A stretch of DNA of 12,518 bases from Candidatus Cloacimonadota bacterium (GCA_028681035.1 JAQUJJ010000108.1:1-12518); one strand, 5' to 3'. Positions 1 through 7,841 are shown, counted from the stretch's first letter. Notes: a model not told the origin generated them from the sequence alone. Made by a program: numbers and translations.

Positions 1-2
1 TT

Positions 3-272
3 GAGGACTTCCTCTCCGGCAAGGTAACCAAGGTTAATGAAGTGGAACTGCTGGAACTAATATCTCAATCGGAAGCCGATAAAGAGCTTATCCGCATCAT
101 CTCCAACCAGGACCCTGACGAGATGGATGCCTTGGAAGCTTTGGAGCATATCTCTGCTTTTTTCGTCTATATCAGAGCCAGCAAAGAGAGGTTCAGCGCT
201 TGGCTCGGGAGTTTCGGATTAGCAGTGACCAGCGAAGCAAAGCCAGATATCCCTACGAGGGCTTCGAGATGA
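3..272 (+). CDS. Tail assembly chaperone-like protein, 0-frame product, 5' end outside window
   Basis: The frame is open from the left edge to TGA at 270-272. A GTG at 42 is an in-frame internal codon, and the real start is probably upstream of the window. The visible part is acidic and helical (ELLELISQSEADKELI, DPDEMDALEALEHISAFF). After the slippery site at 158-164 the 0 frame continues for 36 residues and becomes Arg/Ser-rich. I infer a tail assembly chaperone from three things: it is a small gene upstream of a tape measure gene, it has a -1 frameshift signal, and the -1 frame encodes a short C-terminal extension, the arrangement of lambda G and GT. Such proteins coat the tape measure protein and recruit tail-tube subunits in the host cytoplasm. 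No family motif is seen in the 0 frame itself. The alternative is a gene broken by a one-base indel. Confidence 0.55.
   Translation, partial: EDFLSGKVTKVNEVELLELISQSEADKELIRIISNQDPDEMDALEALEHISAFFVYIRASKERFSAWLGSFGLAVTSEAKPDIPTRASR
143..206 (+). promoter_or_regulatory. Probable programmed -1 ribosomal frameshift signal
   Basis: The heptamer T TTT TTC at 158-164 sits in the right register: 0-frame codons TTT TTC can re-pair as TTT TTT one base back (X XXY YYZ). A Shine-Dalgarno-like GGAG at 143-146 lies 11 bases upstream, close to the spacing of the stimulator in E. coli dnaX. Downstream, GAGCCA at 175-180 is complementary to TGGCTC at 201-206, a possible stimulatory hairpin beginning 10 bases after the heptamer. 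The overlap of two long open frames around the site supports use of the signal. No efficiency can be inferred. Confidence 0.6.
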
Positions 273-373
273 TCATGCGTAAGCTTGGCTTCACCAACGA
301 GGACTTCGCTAATCTCACCTTGCCGGAGCTGTACTTGCGGCTCTGTCTGACAAGTATGAAAGGAGACATCTAA
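158..373 (+). CDS. -1 frame extension of the tail assembly chaperone (GT-like)
   Basis: This is not an independent gene. It is the frame entered if ribosomes slip back one base at 158-164. It runs without a stop to TAA at 371-373 and reads ...SAFFRLYQSQQREVQRLAREF..., then PYEGFEMIMRKLGFTNEDF and ANLTLPELYLRLCL. The stretch LGF..EDF..LTLPEL resembles the short pattern common in siphophage tail assembly chaperone C-termini (LG..P..FW.LTP.EL); this is recalled by pattern, not by a search. The TAA overlaps the ATG of the next gene (TAATG), which favours coupled translation. A 34-codon ORF in this frame also starts at ATG 269, overlapping the 0-frame stop as ATGA, with a GAGGG about 7 bases upstream. 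Separate translation of that short ORF is therefore an alternative to frameshifting. Confidence 0.55.
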   Translation, partial: FFRLYQSQQREVQRLAREFRISSDQRSKARYPYEGFEMIMRKLGFTNEDFANLTLPELYLRLCLTSMKGDI

Positions 374-1191
374 TGGATGCACTGATCGGCTGGATCGGAG
401 GTAAACGCCTCCTCCGCAAAACTATCTCTCAATACGTTCCCAAGGACATTCAGGGCTATATCGAGCCCTTCGGTGGTGCTGCCTGGATGCTGCTTTTCAA
501 AGACAAGTGGGGCGATCTGGAAGTCTATAACGATCTCGACTATCGCCTGGTCAATCTTTTCCTGCAGGTGAAGTATCACCCAGATGAGCTGATCAAAGAA
601 CTGGACTTTCTCGTAGCCAGCCGTAAGCTCTTTGGCGATATCCTCAAGTAAGAAGGCCTTACCGAGATACAGAGAGCTGCCAGGTTCATGTTCCTGATCA
701 CAAGATCATTCGGAAGCAAAGGTGACAGCTTCGGCACCTCTCAGAAGCGTGGCACCTCCAGTATGTATAACCGTCTGGAACGCATCAAAGAACTGCACAG
801 AAGACTGGACATGGTCATCATCGAGAACCTCTCTTATGAGAAGGTAATTGAGAAGTACGATACCAAGAGTAACTTCTTCTACTGTGATCCACCTTACATG
901 CTTGGTTATACCTATGAGAACTCCAAGCAGTTCAGCCATGAAGCACTCAGAGACATCCTGAAGAACATCAAAGGCAGGTTCATCCTCTCTTATGATGACA
1001 ACCCGGAAGTGCTCAAGCTTTACAAGGGCTATGACATCAGGCACGTTACCAGAACCAAGGGCATTAACCGCAAGGAAGGCAAGTCCGAGTTCAATGAAGT
1101 GATCATCGCCAACTTCGATTTGGTAGACATTGATCCAGAAGCCGCGAAAGCAAAACCTAAGACCACCAGAGAGATCAGGGGGATATCGTGA
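373..1191 (+). pseudogene. D12-class DNA adenine methyltransferase, interrupted by an in-frame TAA
   Basis: One reading frame runs from ATG 373 to TGA 1189-1191, with a single TAA at 649-651 after codon 92. Both sides belong to one D12 (Dam-like) N6-adenine DNA methyltransferase. The first part has the family's opening IGGKR (residues 8-12), the SAM-binding EPFGGAAW (31-38) and YND (52-54). The second part carries the catalytic DPPY in FFYCDPPY (restored residues 172-175) and LSYDDNPE. It aligns without gaps across the stop to the paralogue at 1188-1994: FGDILK-stop-EGLTEIQRAARF against FDTFTQHELKTELERAIRF. One substitution thus explains the break, and no other damage is seen. The right half could start at ATG 688 but has no Shine-Dalgarno there and lacks the SAM-binding loop. 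Target specificity is unknown. Probably inactive unless the stop is read through. Confidence 0.8.
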
Positions 1192-1994
1192 ATAGCATCA
1201 TCTCCTGGGTAGGTGGCAAGCGTCTCCTAAGAAAGAAGATACTGCCTCTCATCCCCAAGCACGACATCTACTGCGAAGTCTTTGGCGGTGCTGCCTGGAT
1301 ACTATTCGGTAAGTCACCCAACAAGGAAGACTGGCAGCTATCCAAGAAGAGCAGATACACGGAAGTCTATAACGACATCAATGGCGATCTGGTGAACTTC
1401 TGGAAGTACGTAAAACAGCACCCTGAAGCGTTTGTGACCGAGTTGAATCAGTACCTGGTATCAAGAGAAATGTTCGACACGTTCACCCAACATGAGCTCA
1501 AAACCGAGCTTGAACGGGCGATCCGTTTCTACTTCCAGTTATCCTGCAGCTACGGCTCAAGAAGCAAGAACTTCTGCATCATGCAGGGCTACAAGTATAT
1601 GCCACTGCGAAATCTGGAGAAAGTGAAAGCAGCCTCGGAACGGCTTAAGCAGGTGATCATCGAAAAGCAGGACTTTGAGAAGATCATTGCCCGCTTCGAT
1701 ATGCCCAATACCTTCTTCTACCTCGATCCACCCTACTACACAAAGGAGCATTTATACGACAGAGAAGACGCAGATGCCTTTTCCAAGCATGAAGAGCTTG
1801 CCTCCGCACTGAAGAACATCAAAGGGAAGTTCTTGTTATCCTACAATAACGACCCTTACATCCGCACACTCTACCAAGGCTTTACCGTCGATGAAGTCGA
1901 AGCGCAGTACACCGTCTCCGGTGCGTTTCAGACTGAGACAGAGTTGCTTATTAGGAATTATAGTTCACTTCTATCTGATAAAAAACAACCATAA
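1188..1994 (+). CDS. D12-class DNA adenine N6-methyltransferase (Dam-like)
   Basis: A 268-residue protein, close to the usual Dam length. Motifs are in the alpha-class order: VGGKR (8-12), SAM-binding CEVFGGAAW (29-37), YND (61-63), the predicted target-recognition region (roughly 75-165) and catalytic DPPY (180-183), followed by LLSYNNDPY. It should transfer a methyl group from SAM to the N6 of adenine in duplex DNA; the recognition site cannot be read from sequence (GATC is common in the family). The GTG start overlaps the upstream stop as GTGA and has AGGGGG at 1177-1182. No restriction gene is adjacent, so it is probably a solitary phage methylase protecting phage DNA or acting in regulation. 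Its last 24 bases overlap a convergent reverse-strand gene, and its tail (SSLLSDKKQP) may be a replaced end. Confidence 0.88.
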   Translation: MNSIISWVGGKRLLRKKILPLIPKHDIYCEVFGGAAWILFGKSPNKEDWQLSKKSRYTEVYNDINGDLVNFWKYVKQHPEAFVTELNQYLVSREMFDTFTQHELKTELERAIRFYFQLSCSYGSRSKNFCIMQGYKYMPLRNLEKVKAASERLKQVIIEKQDFEKIIARFDMPNTFFYLDPPYYTKEHLYDREDADAFSKHEELASALKNIKGKFLLSYNNDPYIRTLYQGFTVDEVEAQYTVSGAFQTETELLIRNYSSLLSDKKQP

Positions 1995-2258
1995 TGCTGC
2001 TAATGTTACTCCACCCATACCTCCATCGATTGAGCTTCGGATATCTCTTAATGAAGCGATCTTTCGATAGGAACTGTCAAGAACATCATCACCTCTTATT
2101 TCGGCAACTCTACGATAACTACTGTCCAGTATCTCATTGCCTCTTATCTCGGCAATTCTGCGATAGCTATCATCAAGAATTTCGTTTCCTCGAATCTCAG
2201 CGACTCGCCTATAACTTGAATCCAATAGTTCGTTTCCTCTCATCTGATAGTGAGCCAT
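1971..2258 (-). CDS. Small beta-repeat protein with hydrophobic C-terminus, antisense to the tail operon
   Basis: A 95-residue protein read from ATG 2258 to TAG at 1971-1973. A TTG 12 codons further upstream also fits the frame, but the ATG has a well-placed GGAG (+ strand 2264-2267) and is preferred. After MAHYQM come four 16-residue units at residues 7-22, 23-38, 39-54 and 55-70, e.g. RGNEILDSSYRRVAEI. Each looks like two short strands around a turn. The end, RDIRSSIDGGMGG then VTLAALWLFFIR, is hydrophobic and could close a beta-propeller-like fold or touch a membrane. The type resembles small bacterial IRGN..YD.. repeat proteins (sometimes called 4-fold beta-flower), recalled without a search; the function is unknown. 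It sits against the direction of every other gene in the tail module, which suggests an independently expressed cargo gene. Strong repeat conservation argues that it is translated. Confidence 0.75.
   Translation of the reverse strand: MAHYQMRGNELLDSSYRRVAEIRGNEILDDSYRRIAEIRGNEILDSSYRRVAEIRGDDVLDSSYRKIASLRDIRSSIDGGMGGVTLAALWLFFIR
2049..2240 (-). repeat. Four tandem 48-bp coding repeats
   Basis: These are four direct units of 48 bp inside the reverse-strand gene, each encoding R-G-[ND]-[ED]-[LIV]-L-D-[SD]-S-Y-R-[RK]-[VI]-A-[ES]-[IL]. The first three units are nearly identical in protein, and the last is the most diverged (RGDDVLDSSYRKIASL). DNA differences between units are largely silent or conservative, as expected of repeats kept by selection on the protein. 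Confidence 0.85.
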
Positions 2259-2324
2259 ATGGTCTCCAACATGTTTATTTTGAATTATCAGCAAAATTAA
2301 GAATGATTTTTTGTCAATTGCTAA

Positions 2325-5150
2325 ATGCCTGACCTAACATTTAAACTCATCCTCGTCACAGACGATGCCAACCTCAAGCTTGCCGAAGTTAAGCAGGAGG
2401 CGGAGTCCACCCAGTCTGTGGTAGAGAAACCTGCTGCGGTTAAGATATCGGCAGAACAGGCACTGGCTACCATTCGTGATGTGAAGATTGCTGTCGATGG
2501 AGTGATCCAGGTAGTCGGTGGTTTGGTGCGTTCCATGAATGGTTTGCTGGATGCATCACTGGGTCAGCGTCAGGCTATGACTCTGGCAAAGATATCGTTT
2601 GGCGAAGCTGCTGCTGAGATGGGAGAGTTTGCCTCTGCTATGCAGTCTTTAACCAACTTCGAGGATGATCAACTGCTGGCTCTGATGTCCAAACTCTCTC
2701 AGACCTTCAAGCTGAATAAGGATGAGATTCAGCAGCTGGTGCCACTGCTCCTGGACTTTACCGAAGCCAACAAAGCCACCGGGATGAGCGTGGAAAGTGC
2801 CTTTGACCTCATGGGACGGGCACTTAATGGTCATACTGAGATGCTGGGTCGTTATGGCATAGAGCTTGATGATACCCGGCTCAAGACCGAGGGTGTATCC
2901 TATCTGGTCGAGAAGCTTGGCGAGGACTATGGCGGCACTGCTATCGCTCTGGCTGATTTACGTCTGCAGAATGCCAATGCCTGGGGAGATATCCAGGAGA
3001 CCGTGGGCGATATGCTTACTGTCCTGATCAATCCCTTGCTGCAGGGGCTTAGGTGGCTGATGGATGCCTATCAGAGTTTATCTCCGGTCATGCAGGGCTT
3101 CGTAGCTGGGATAGTGGTAGCAATTCCTTTGATCGGTACTATCACCACTACTATCACAGCTTTGACTGCTGCTTATCATGCTCTGCAGGTAGCCATAAAC
3201 CCGGTGGCAGGTATTATCGGTATAGCGGTTGGTGCTCTGTCTGCCTTGGGCTTAGGGCTGGCAGCAGCCTCGGTAAAGACTGATACGGTAACTGTAGCAC
3301 AGCGTTCTATGAACGATGAGATCAAAGAATCTCAGAAACAGGTCTCGGTAGAAGCCGAGAAGTTCAGTCTGTTGGCATCCCGTTTGTTAGAGTTACGCTC
3401 TGCTACAACACTTGCCACTGCTGATAAGACCGAGATGAAGAACATCATCAGGTCACTGAATGAGAACTACTCAGAGTATCTGGGTAATATAGACCTGGAG
3501 ACCTCATCCTACAATAACCTGGCAACTGCTCTGCGTAACGCTTCCGATGCACTGGTGCAGAAGCAGATAGCTGAAGTCTATGGAGAGAAGTACAATGCTC
3601 AGATCAGGAAGGTAGCCGAACTACAGATCGAGATTGACTCCCAAAGAGCCGAGGTTGACCAGGTACGAGCCCGCAGACAGCAGTTGATGAACTCGGTGGA
3701 CTGGGACTTCCTGACCAGTGACCGTAATGCTATGGGCTTCAACCCTGCCTCCTACTTTGGCAATGATGGTGAGTGGCTCAAGCTGGAAAGACGATTGAAC
3801 CAGTTCGGAGCCTTGACCGGACAACTGCAAACTGCCAAGAACGATCTCCAGCAGATAGGTACCGCATATAGACAGGCGATGCTCGATGCTCCGGATCTGA
3901 CCTTTACTCCTACATCTAATACAAGCTCAGGCATTAGTAGCACTTCTGATACTTCTGAATATGATGAGCGTCAACGGCAACTGGAACAGCTTAGGCAGAT
4001 GCAGCAGAAGTATGATGTTCTCTCCATAGACGATGCGGTGCTTCGGAAACAGAAAGAACTTGAAATCCAGGGGGATGCGGAGCTTGCCAGAGCCCAGAGC
4101 TTGGGTGCATCTGAGTCTTTACTACAATCCATTAGAGATCATTATGCCGATGAGTCGGTCAAAGTGGAGACTGATGCAGCCGAAGCCAGAACTGCTCAGA
4201 TCGAAGCTGAAACAGAGCTTAGACGCAAAGCATTGGAAGAGGATAGACGGCAACAGCAGGACTTGCAGGATACCCGGTTTGACTTCACTCAGCGTAGCCT
4301 GGAACTCTTGGATAGAACCTGGGATGCGGAACTGAGAGCCATAGACCAGTACTATGCCAAACGCAGAGAGAAGCTTCTGGCTGCTGGCTTTACCGAACAG
4401 CAGATTACGGCTCAGAGTGAAGCGGCTAAGTCCCGGATCAGGAATGACTATGAGATGCGCAACCTGCAAGGTGCTCAACAGATCATGCGAGACCTCGCCA
4501 AAGCATCCGAGATCTTCGGTAAGAAGGGCTTTGCCCTCTGGAAGACCCTAGCTATCGGACAGGCGATGATCGATACTTATGCTTCTGCCACTGCTGCCTA
4601 TAAGTCTATGGTCGGTATTCCTGTAGTAGGACCCGGACTGGCGGTCACCGCAGCTGCTGCAGCCATTGGTGCCGGACTCGCCAATATCGCAGTGATCCAA
4701 TCTACCGAACCACCCAAGGCAGCCACAGGCGGTCTCTTGGTCGGTAAGACCCATAGTGAAGGTGGTATCCTGATTGAAGCGGAAGGTGACGAGTATATCA
4801 CAGCCAAAGACAGAGTCAAGGCACTGGGCAGAAACCTGTTTGACTTCCTCAACTTCGCACCCATTGATAAGGTGAAGCTTGCCTTTGCAGGGTTGCCAAT
4901 CCCCTCAGTACCCATGCCTGCCTATGAGGGCTCATATTATGGCACAGGTGGCTCTGTTTCCGGTAGAGGCAGTATGGATAGCATCATGGACACCATCGTC
5001 TCGGTGGTGCGGGAAGAGTTCAGTAGTCTCCGGCAGAGTATCTCCGATAACAAACCCAATATTGAGATCAATGTCGATCCGCTATCTAATGACCCAGTCA
5101 GAGTATCCGAAATAGCTGATACCGGAAAGCTGATCCGAAGCGAAGTGTAG
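2325..5150 (+). CDS. Phage tail tape measure protein
   Basis: A 941-residue protein that sets tail length, acting inside the tail tube. By the usual 0.15 nm per residue it would specify roughly 140 nm, an estimate only. Residues about 85-235 resemble the conserved tape measure domain (AKISFGEAAAEMGEF, SAFDLMGRALNGHTEML, YGIEL). A long hydrophobic Ala/Gly/Ile segment follows at about 255-316, then charged helical coiled-coil regions (about 330-530 and 550-750), a second hydrophobic Gly/Ala segment (about 765-792), and the typical C-terminal stretch TGGLLVGKTHSEGG..IEAEGDEYI (about 800-825). The ATG at 2325 has no Shine-Dalgarno sequence in the AT-rich bases before it, which is odd for an abundantly made tail protein. 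Those bases also hold the upstream region of the antisense gene. The stop is TAG, 20 bases before the next gene. Confidence 0.92.
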   Translation: MPDLTFKLILVTDDANLKLAEVKQEAESTQSVVEKPAAVKISAEQALATIRDVKIAVDGVIQVVGGLVRSMNGLLDASLGQRQAMTLAKISFGEAAAEMGEFASAMQSLTNFEDDQLLALMSKLSQTFKLNKDEIQQLVPLLLDFTEANKATGMSVESAFDLMGRALNGHTEMLGRYGIELDDTRLKTEGVSYLVEKLGEDYGGTAIALADLRLQNANAWGDIQETVGDMLTVLINPLLQGLRWLMDAYQSLSPVMQGFVAGIVVAIPLIGTITTTITALTAAYHALQVAINPVAGIIGIAVGALSALGLGLAAASVKTDTVTVAQRSMNDEIKESQKQVSVEAEKFSLLASRLLELRSATTLATADKTEMKNIIRSLNENYSEYLGNIDLETSSYNNLATALRNASDALVQKQIAEVYGEKYNAQIRKVAELQIEIDSQRAEVDQVRARRQQLMNSVDWDFLTSDRNAMGFNPASYFGNDGEWLKLERRLNQFGALTGQLQTAKNDLQQIGTAYRQAMLDAPDLTFTPTSNTSSGISSTSDTSEYDERQRQLEQLRQMQQKYDVLSIDDAVLRKQKELEIQGDAELARAQSLGASESLLQSIRDHYADESVKVETDAAEARTAQIEAETELRRKALEEDRRQQQDLQDTRFDFTQRSLELLDRTWDAELRAIDQYYAKRREKLLAAGFTEQQITAQSEAAKSRIRNDYEMRNLQGAQQIMRDLAKASEIFGKKGFALWKTLAIGQAMIDTYASATAAYKSMVGIPVVGPGLAVTAAAAAIGAGLANIAVIQSTEPPKAATGGLLVGKTHSEGGILIEAEGDEYITAKDRVKALGRNLFDFLNFAPIDKVKLAFAGLPIPSVPMPAYEGSYYGTGGSVSGRGSMDSIMDTIVSVVREEFSSLRQSISDNKPNIEINVDPLSNDPVRVSEIADTGKLIRSEV

Positions 5151-5170
5151 TATGAAGAATTGGATATCTT

Positions 5171-6658
5171 ATGCCTAACTTATTCAAAGTTGACTTTTTA
5201 CAAGGCAAGACCGATGCCACTGACTATAACCAACTGAAGCACAGCCTGGTCGATACTGCTACCAATAGAGCTATCATCACTCTGAGCGTCTCAGCCGATA
5301 AGTTGCAAGCGGTATCCAACTATAGCCGGGAACCCAAACGTCTCACTTTCGAGTGTTTCCCCACTACCTGGATACAGGAGAACATCCTCTCCGGAACTAA
5401 TGAGTATGAGCGTTATATCTCCCACTTTGAAGTGAAGGTCTATCGGGATAATGTGCTGTTCTTTACGGGCATCATTGATACATCCCAACTGTCCTTTGAT
5501 GTAAGCTCCGGCATCCTCAAGTTCACCTGTTACGATAAGATTAAGCTCCTCTCGGTCTATTCTGATCTCACTCACTATTATAGTCTGACCGCAGGTTATC
5601 TGCCCATCTGGATACTCGGTTACTTCCTGCAGGACATTGAACAGGCTATCCCTATCTCTATTCCTTACACTAACCAGTTCACCACACCCACTCTGAACAT
5701 CACTATGGGTAATTCCTTTACCATAGCCCATATCGACTTTGATGATCTGATCGCCTTTCCCAATCCTCCCGGAGGTTGGACTTACAGCTATCATAACAGC
5801 GGATGGCCGGGACCCTATTGGGGATACCTTGTGGATGTTACAGGTAACAAGATCACCTTCGTCTTTGCCTATAAAAAAGTTATCCAGGATACCTATCCCA
5901 ATCCTGCTGCGACCAGATATCAGGGACGCTTCAGAGGAAGAGTCTTCCGCTTCTATAATGCCATCTGTCCGGTAGTATCCGAGTATGATGAGAAGACTGA
6001 CTGGGTCGAAGACCTGCAGTCACTGGATAATGCCTATAACGAGTTTCTCGGCTTCTTTACGGATATTGGGATCACCAGCACTACTCTCTTCACCGGTCTC
6101 AGCAGTACCGGCTTAATCGACGGTAAGAGTTATGGCAGCAGTCAGTATGTGAACCACTGGAATGAAGCTCACTTTCATGGTAATCTGATGCCCTCCAAAC
6201 TGCAGCCCGGAGATGCTTACGAGACTGCCCAGGAAGAGCAGACCGATAACCTCAAAGCTCTGCAAGCGATGCTGATGCTCTATAATGCCACTATCTTCAC
6301 CAATGCATCCGGACAGATCATCCTCAAGAACAAGGATGCCTATGCCACTTCTATAATAGACATCGCTGATGAAGACGTAGTATCCTTTGTGGTCAAGCGA
6401 GGCAATCAAGAGAAGCCCGATATCAAGACCATTGATGTCCTGGCAGGAGATACCACTCAACTGCAAGGGCTAATCAAAGACTATCTGATCGACTTCTATG
6501 ACTCCAAGTGGAGCTGCGACACGACCATCGACCAGTTATCCAATTACAATCTCTCACTCCAATCCAAGATACGCATCAAGACCAAGGTCTATGCCATTAC
6601 CGAACTGGAGCGAGATTACATAAATGATGAGTACAAGGTGAAAGCATGGCTATTATAA
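5171..6658 (+). CDS. Phage tail hub/baseplate-like protein
   Basis: A 495-residue protein immediately after the tape measure gene, where siphophages encode distal tail and hub proteins. Residues about 85-135 (SHFEVKVYRDNVLFFTGIID, then KFTCYDKIKLLS) have the form of the first hub domain of gp27/gpD-like proteins: a short beta element, an FTG-type turn and a cysteine-containing CYD segment. The middle is rich in aromatic residues and glycine (about 140-270). The C-terminal part (about 350-495) includes DNLKALQAMLMLYNATIFTN and a final KTKVYAITELERDYINDEYKVKAW, the closing strand pair often seen in hub proteins. No lytic or peptidase domain is visible. The Shine-Dalgarno is weak (GAAGAA upstream). 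The role is inferred from position and partial pattern; a tail-associated structural role is likely, the exact piece uncertain. Confidence 0.65.
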   Translation: MPNLFKVDFLQGKTDATDYNQLKHSLVDTATNRAIITLSVSADKLQAVSNYSREPKRLTFECFPTTWIQENILSGTNEYERYISHFEVKVYRDNVLFFTGIIDTSQLSFDVSSGILKFTCYDKIKLLSVYSDLTHYYSLTAGYLPIWILGYFLQDIEQAIPISIPYTNQFTTPTLNITMGNSFTIAHIDFDDLIAFPNPPGGWTYSYHNSGWPGPYWGYLVDVTGNKITFVFAYKKVIQDTYPNPAATRYQGRFRGRVFRFYNAICPVVSEYDEKTDWVEDLQSLDNAYNEFLGFFTDIGITSTTLFTGLSSTGLIDGKSYGSSQYVNHWNEAHFHGNLMPSKLQPGDAYETAQEEQTDNLKALQAMLMLYNATIFTNASGQIILKNKDAYATSIIDIADEDVVSFVVKRGNQEKPDIKTIDVLAGDTTQLQGLIKDYLIDFYDSKWSCDTTIDQLSNYNLSLQSKIRIKTKVYAITELERDYINDEYKVKAWLL

Positions 6659-7098
6659 GGGGCTGGAGACTAATCCGGCAGACCTCTAATGGAGTATTCT
6701 ACTTCAATTGTACCACTGGTCAGGTGGAATACTCACCCCGACGTAAGTACCGCATCGAGAAGAAGAATGCCTTTGATCCTACCATCCTGCATCAGAGAGA
6801 TGAGTACAGAGAGGACTCTTTCGATCTGCAGGCAACCCTCAATCCTGATGAGTACTATACTCTGATGAGCTTCATTACCGCAACAGGCAGTCTCTATCTC
6901 GAATACACAGCCTATAATGAAGTCAAGAGCCAGTTCCCGGTCACTGTATCCCAGTTCCCCAAATGTCCTGATGATCTGCATGAGTATCCTGAGAAGGTCA
7001 AGTTCTCACTCGAATCAAGATACATAGGCTCACCCGGCTATATCGATTTCGGAATCATCATCATTGAAGACGATGGCGATAATATCACATCAAGTTAA
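6646..7098 (+). CDS. Hypothetical tail structural protein
   Basis: A 150-residue protein overlapping the end of the hub-like gene by 13 bases, with AAGG about 7 bases before ATG 6646, so the two are translationally coupled. It begins MAIIRGWRLIRQTSNGVFYF and is rich in beta-strand residues and tyrosine. Two cysteines are seen (CTTGQ and KCPDD) and the end is acidic (IIIIEDDGDNITSS). No signal peptide or membrane segment is visible. I do not recognise a family. Tight coupling to a hub-like gene and a following fibre-like gene imply a small baseplate or tail-tip component. Confidence 0.7.
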   Translation: MAIIRGWRLIRQTSNGVFYFNCTTGQVEYSPRRKYRIEKKNAFDPTILHQRDEYREDSFDLQATLNPDEYYTLMSFITATGSLYLEYTAYNEVKSQFPVTVSQFPKCPDDLHEYPEKVKFSLESRYIGSPGYIDFGIIIIEDDGDNITSS

Positions 7099-7120
7099 AG
7101 GTAAATATAGAGGAGCATAA

Positions 7121-7774
7121 ATGTTCAAATATGGAATCAGCTACTATATAATGGATGATGGAGTCAGAAAGCCCCAATCGGGAGTGGATGTACGCCTACT
7201 CAGACCCGGAGCCGACTGGCAGAGCGGACTCAAGCTCAATGAAACTGAAAACTCCGGTTATTATGAGTGCCAAATCGAAACAGAAGCCGATTGCGGTTTC
7301 TATGAAGTATGGGACAACCGAGGTAACCCCAATGGAGCCTTCGGTGGTAAGACCTGTACTATCGGCAAGCTTGATGCAAGAGGTCTGCAGAATGACTGTA
7401 TCTATGGTAATCACATCCAAGACGGAGTGGTTACGGGAAGCAAGATTGCCAACGGAGCGGTATCTGCCAATCATCTGGATAATAGTCTGTTTACTCTTTC
7501 CAAGATAACACATGAACTGCAGGATCAGGATAATGGAGTGGGAGACCAGACTCAGGCTACCCCTGCCAGCATCCGAGACGATGGATTCATCACTCACAAG
7601 CTTGATAAAGAATACACTGTCATTCCCCACATCATCTTGACCAACCAGTGCAATTGCTTCCTCTTTATAGCCGATGTCAAACAAGAAGGTACACAGATCA
7701 CAATTACCATTGTTATAGGGCAGCTATTCGATGCTCAGGAAGCCAAATACCAACTGATAGCCTTACCCTACTAA
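7121..7774 (+). CDS. Tail fibre-like protein
   Basis: A 217-residue protein with a strong AGGAG at 7111-7115. Residues 1-70 look like a small beta-sandwich (GVDVRLLRPG, SGYYECQIETEADCGFYEVW), the kind of immunoglobulin- or prealbumin-like module used as a fibre base. Residues 95-132 carry the short repeat typical of trimeric phage fibres, IxDGxVTxxKIAxGAVxxxxL (HIQDGVVTGSKIANGAV, then SANHLDNSLFTLSKI). The last 60 residues are beta-rich and probably form the tip. It is the last forward gene of the tail module and ends just before a hairpin. Probable role: host attachment at the tail tip. The repeat region is short compared with long fibres, so it may be a tip or side fibre rather than the main receptor-binding protein. 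Confidence 0.7.
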   Translation: MFKYGISYYIMDDGVRKPQSGVDVRLLRPGADWQSGLKLNETENSGYYECQIETEADCGFYEVWDNRGNPNGAFGGKTCTIGKLDARGLQNDCIYGNHIQDGVVTGSKIANGAVSANHLDNSLFTLSKITHELQDQDNGVGDQTQATPASIRDDGFITHKLDKEYTVIPHIILTNQCNCFLFIADVKQEGTQITITIVIGQLFDAQEAKYQLIALPY

Positions 7775-7799
7775 ACCAAAAAACTCAGCCCAAGAGATA

Positions 7800-7818
7800 A
7801 ACCCGGCACAGCCGGGTT
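7800..7818. terminator. Hairpin between convergent genes
   Basis: A perfect 8-bp stem, AACCCGGC and GCCGGGTT, with a 3-base loop (ACA). It lies 26 bases after the fibre gene stop and 24 bases from the stop of the convergent gene at 7842. There is no T-tract directly after the stem on either strand, so termination strength is uncertain. Position suggests a bidirectional terminator. Confidence 0.6.
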
Positions 7819-7841
7819 AAGATTAGGATAAACCTGCTTGT

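Noticed and set aside
649..651. TAA as a reassigned sense codon in this phage
   Set aside because: TAA ends the -1 frame chaperone product, the hub-like gene and dnaK, and no other gene has internal TAA, so one mutation is simpler.
2285..2320. Reverse-strand promoter TTGACA/GATAAT for the repeat-protein gene
   Set aside because: The spacer is 22 bases, beyond the normal 16-18, so it is not listed as a promoter.
1994..2332. Forward-strand 112-residue ORF
   Set aside because: It is the shadow of the reverse-strand repeat gene, whose ribosome binding site and regular repeats are much better coding evidence.
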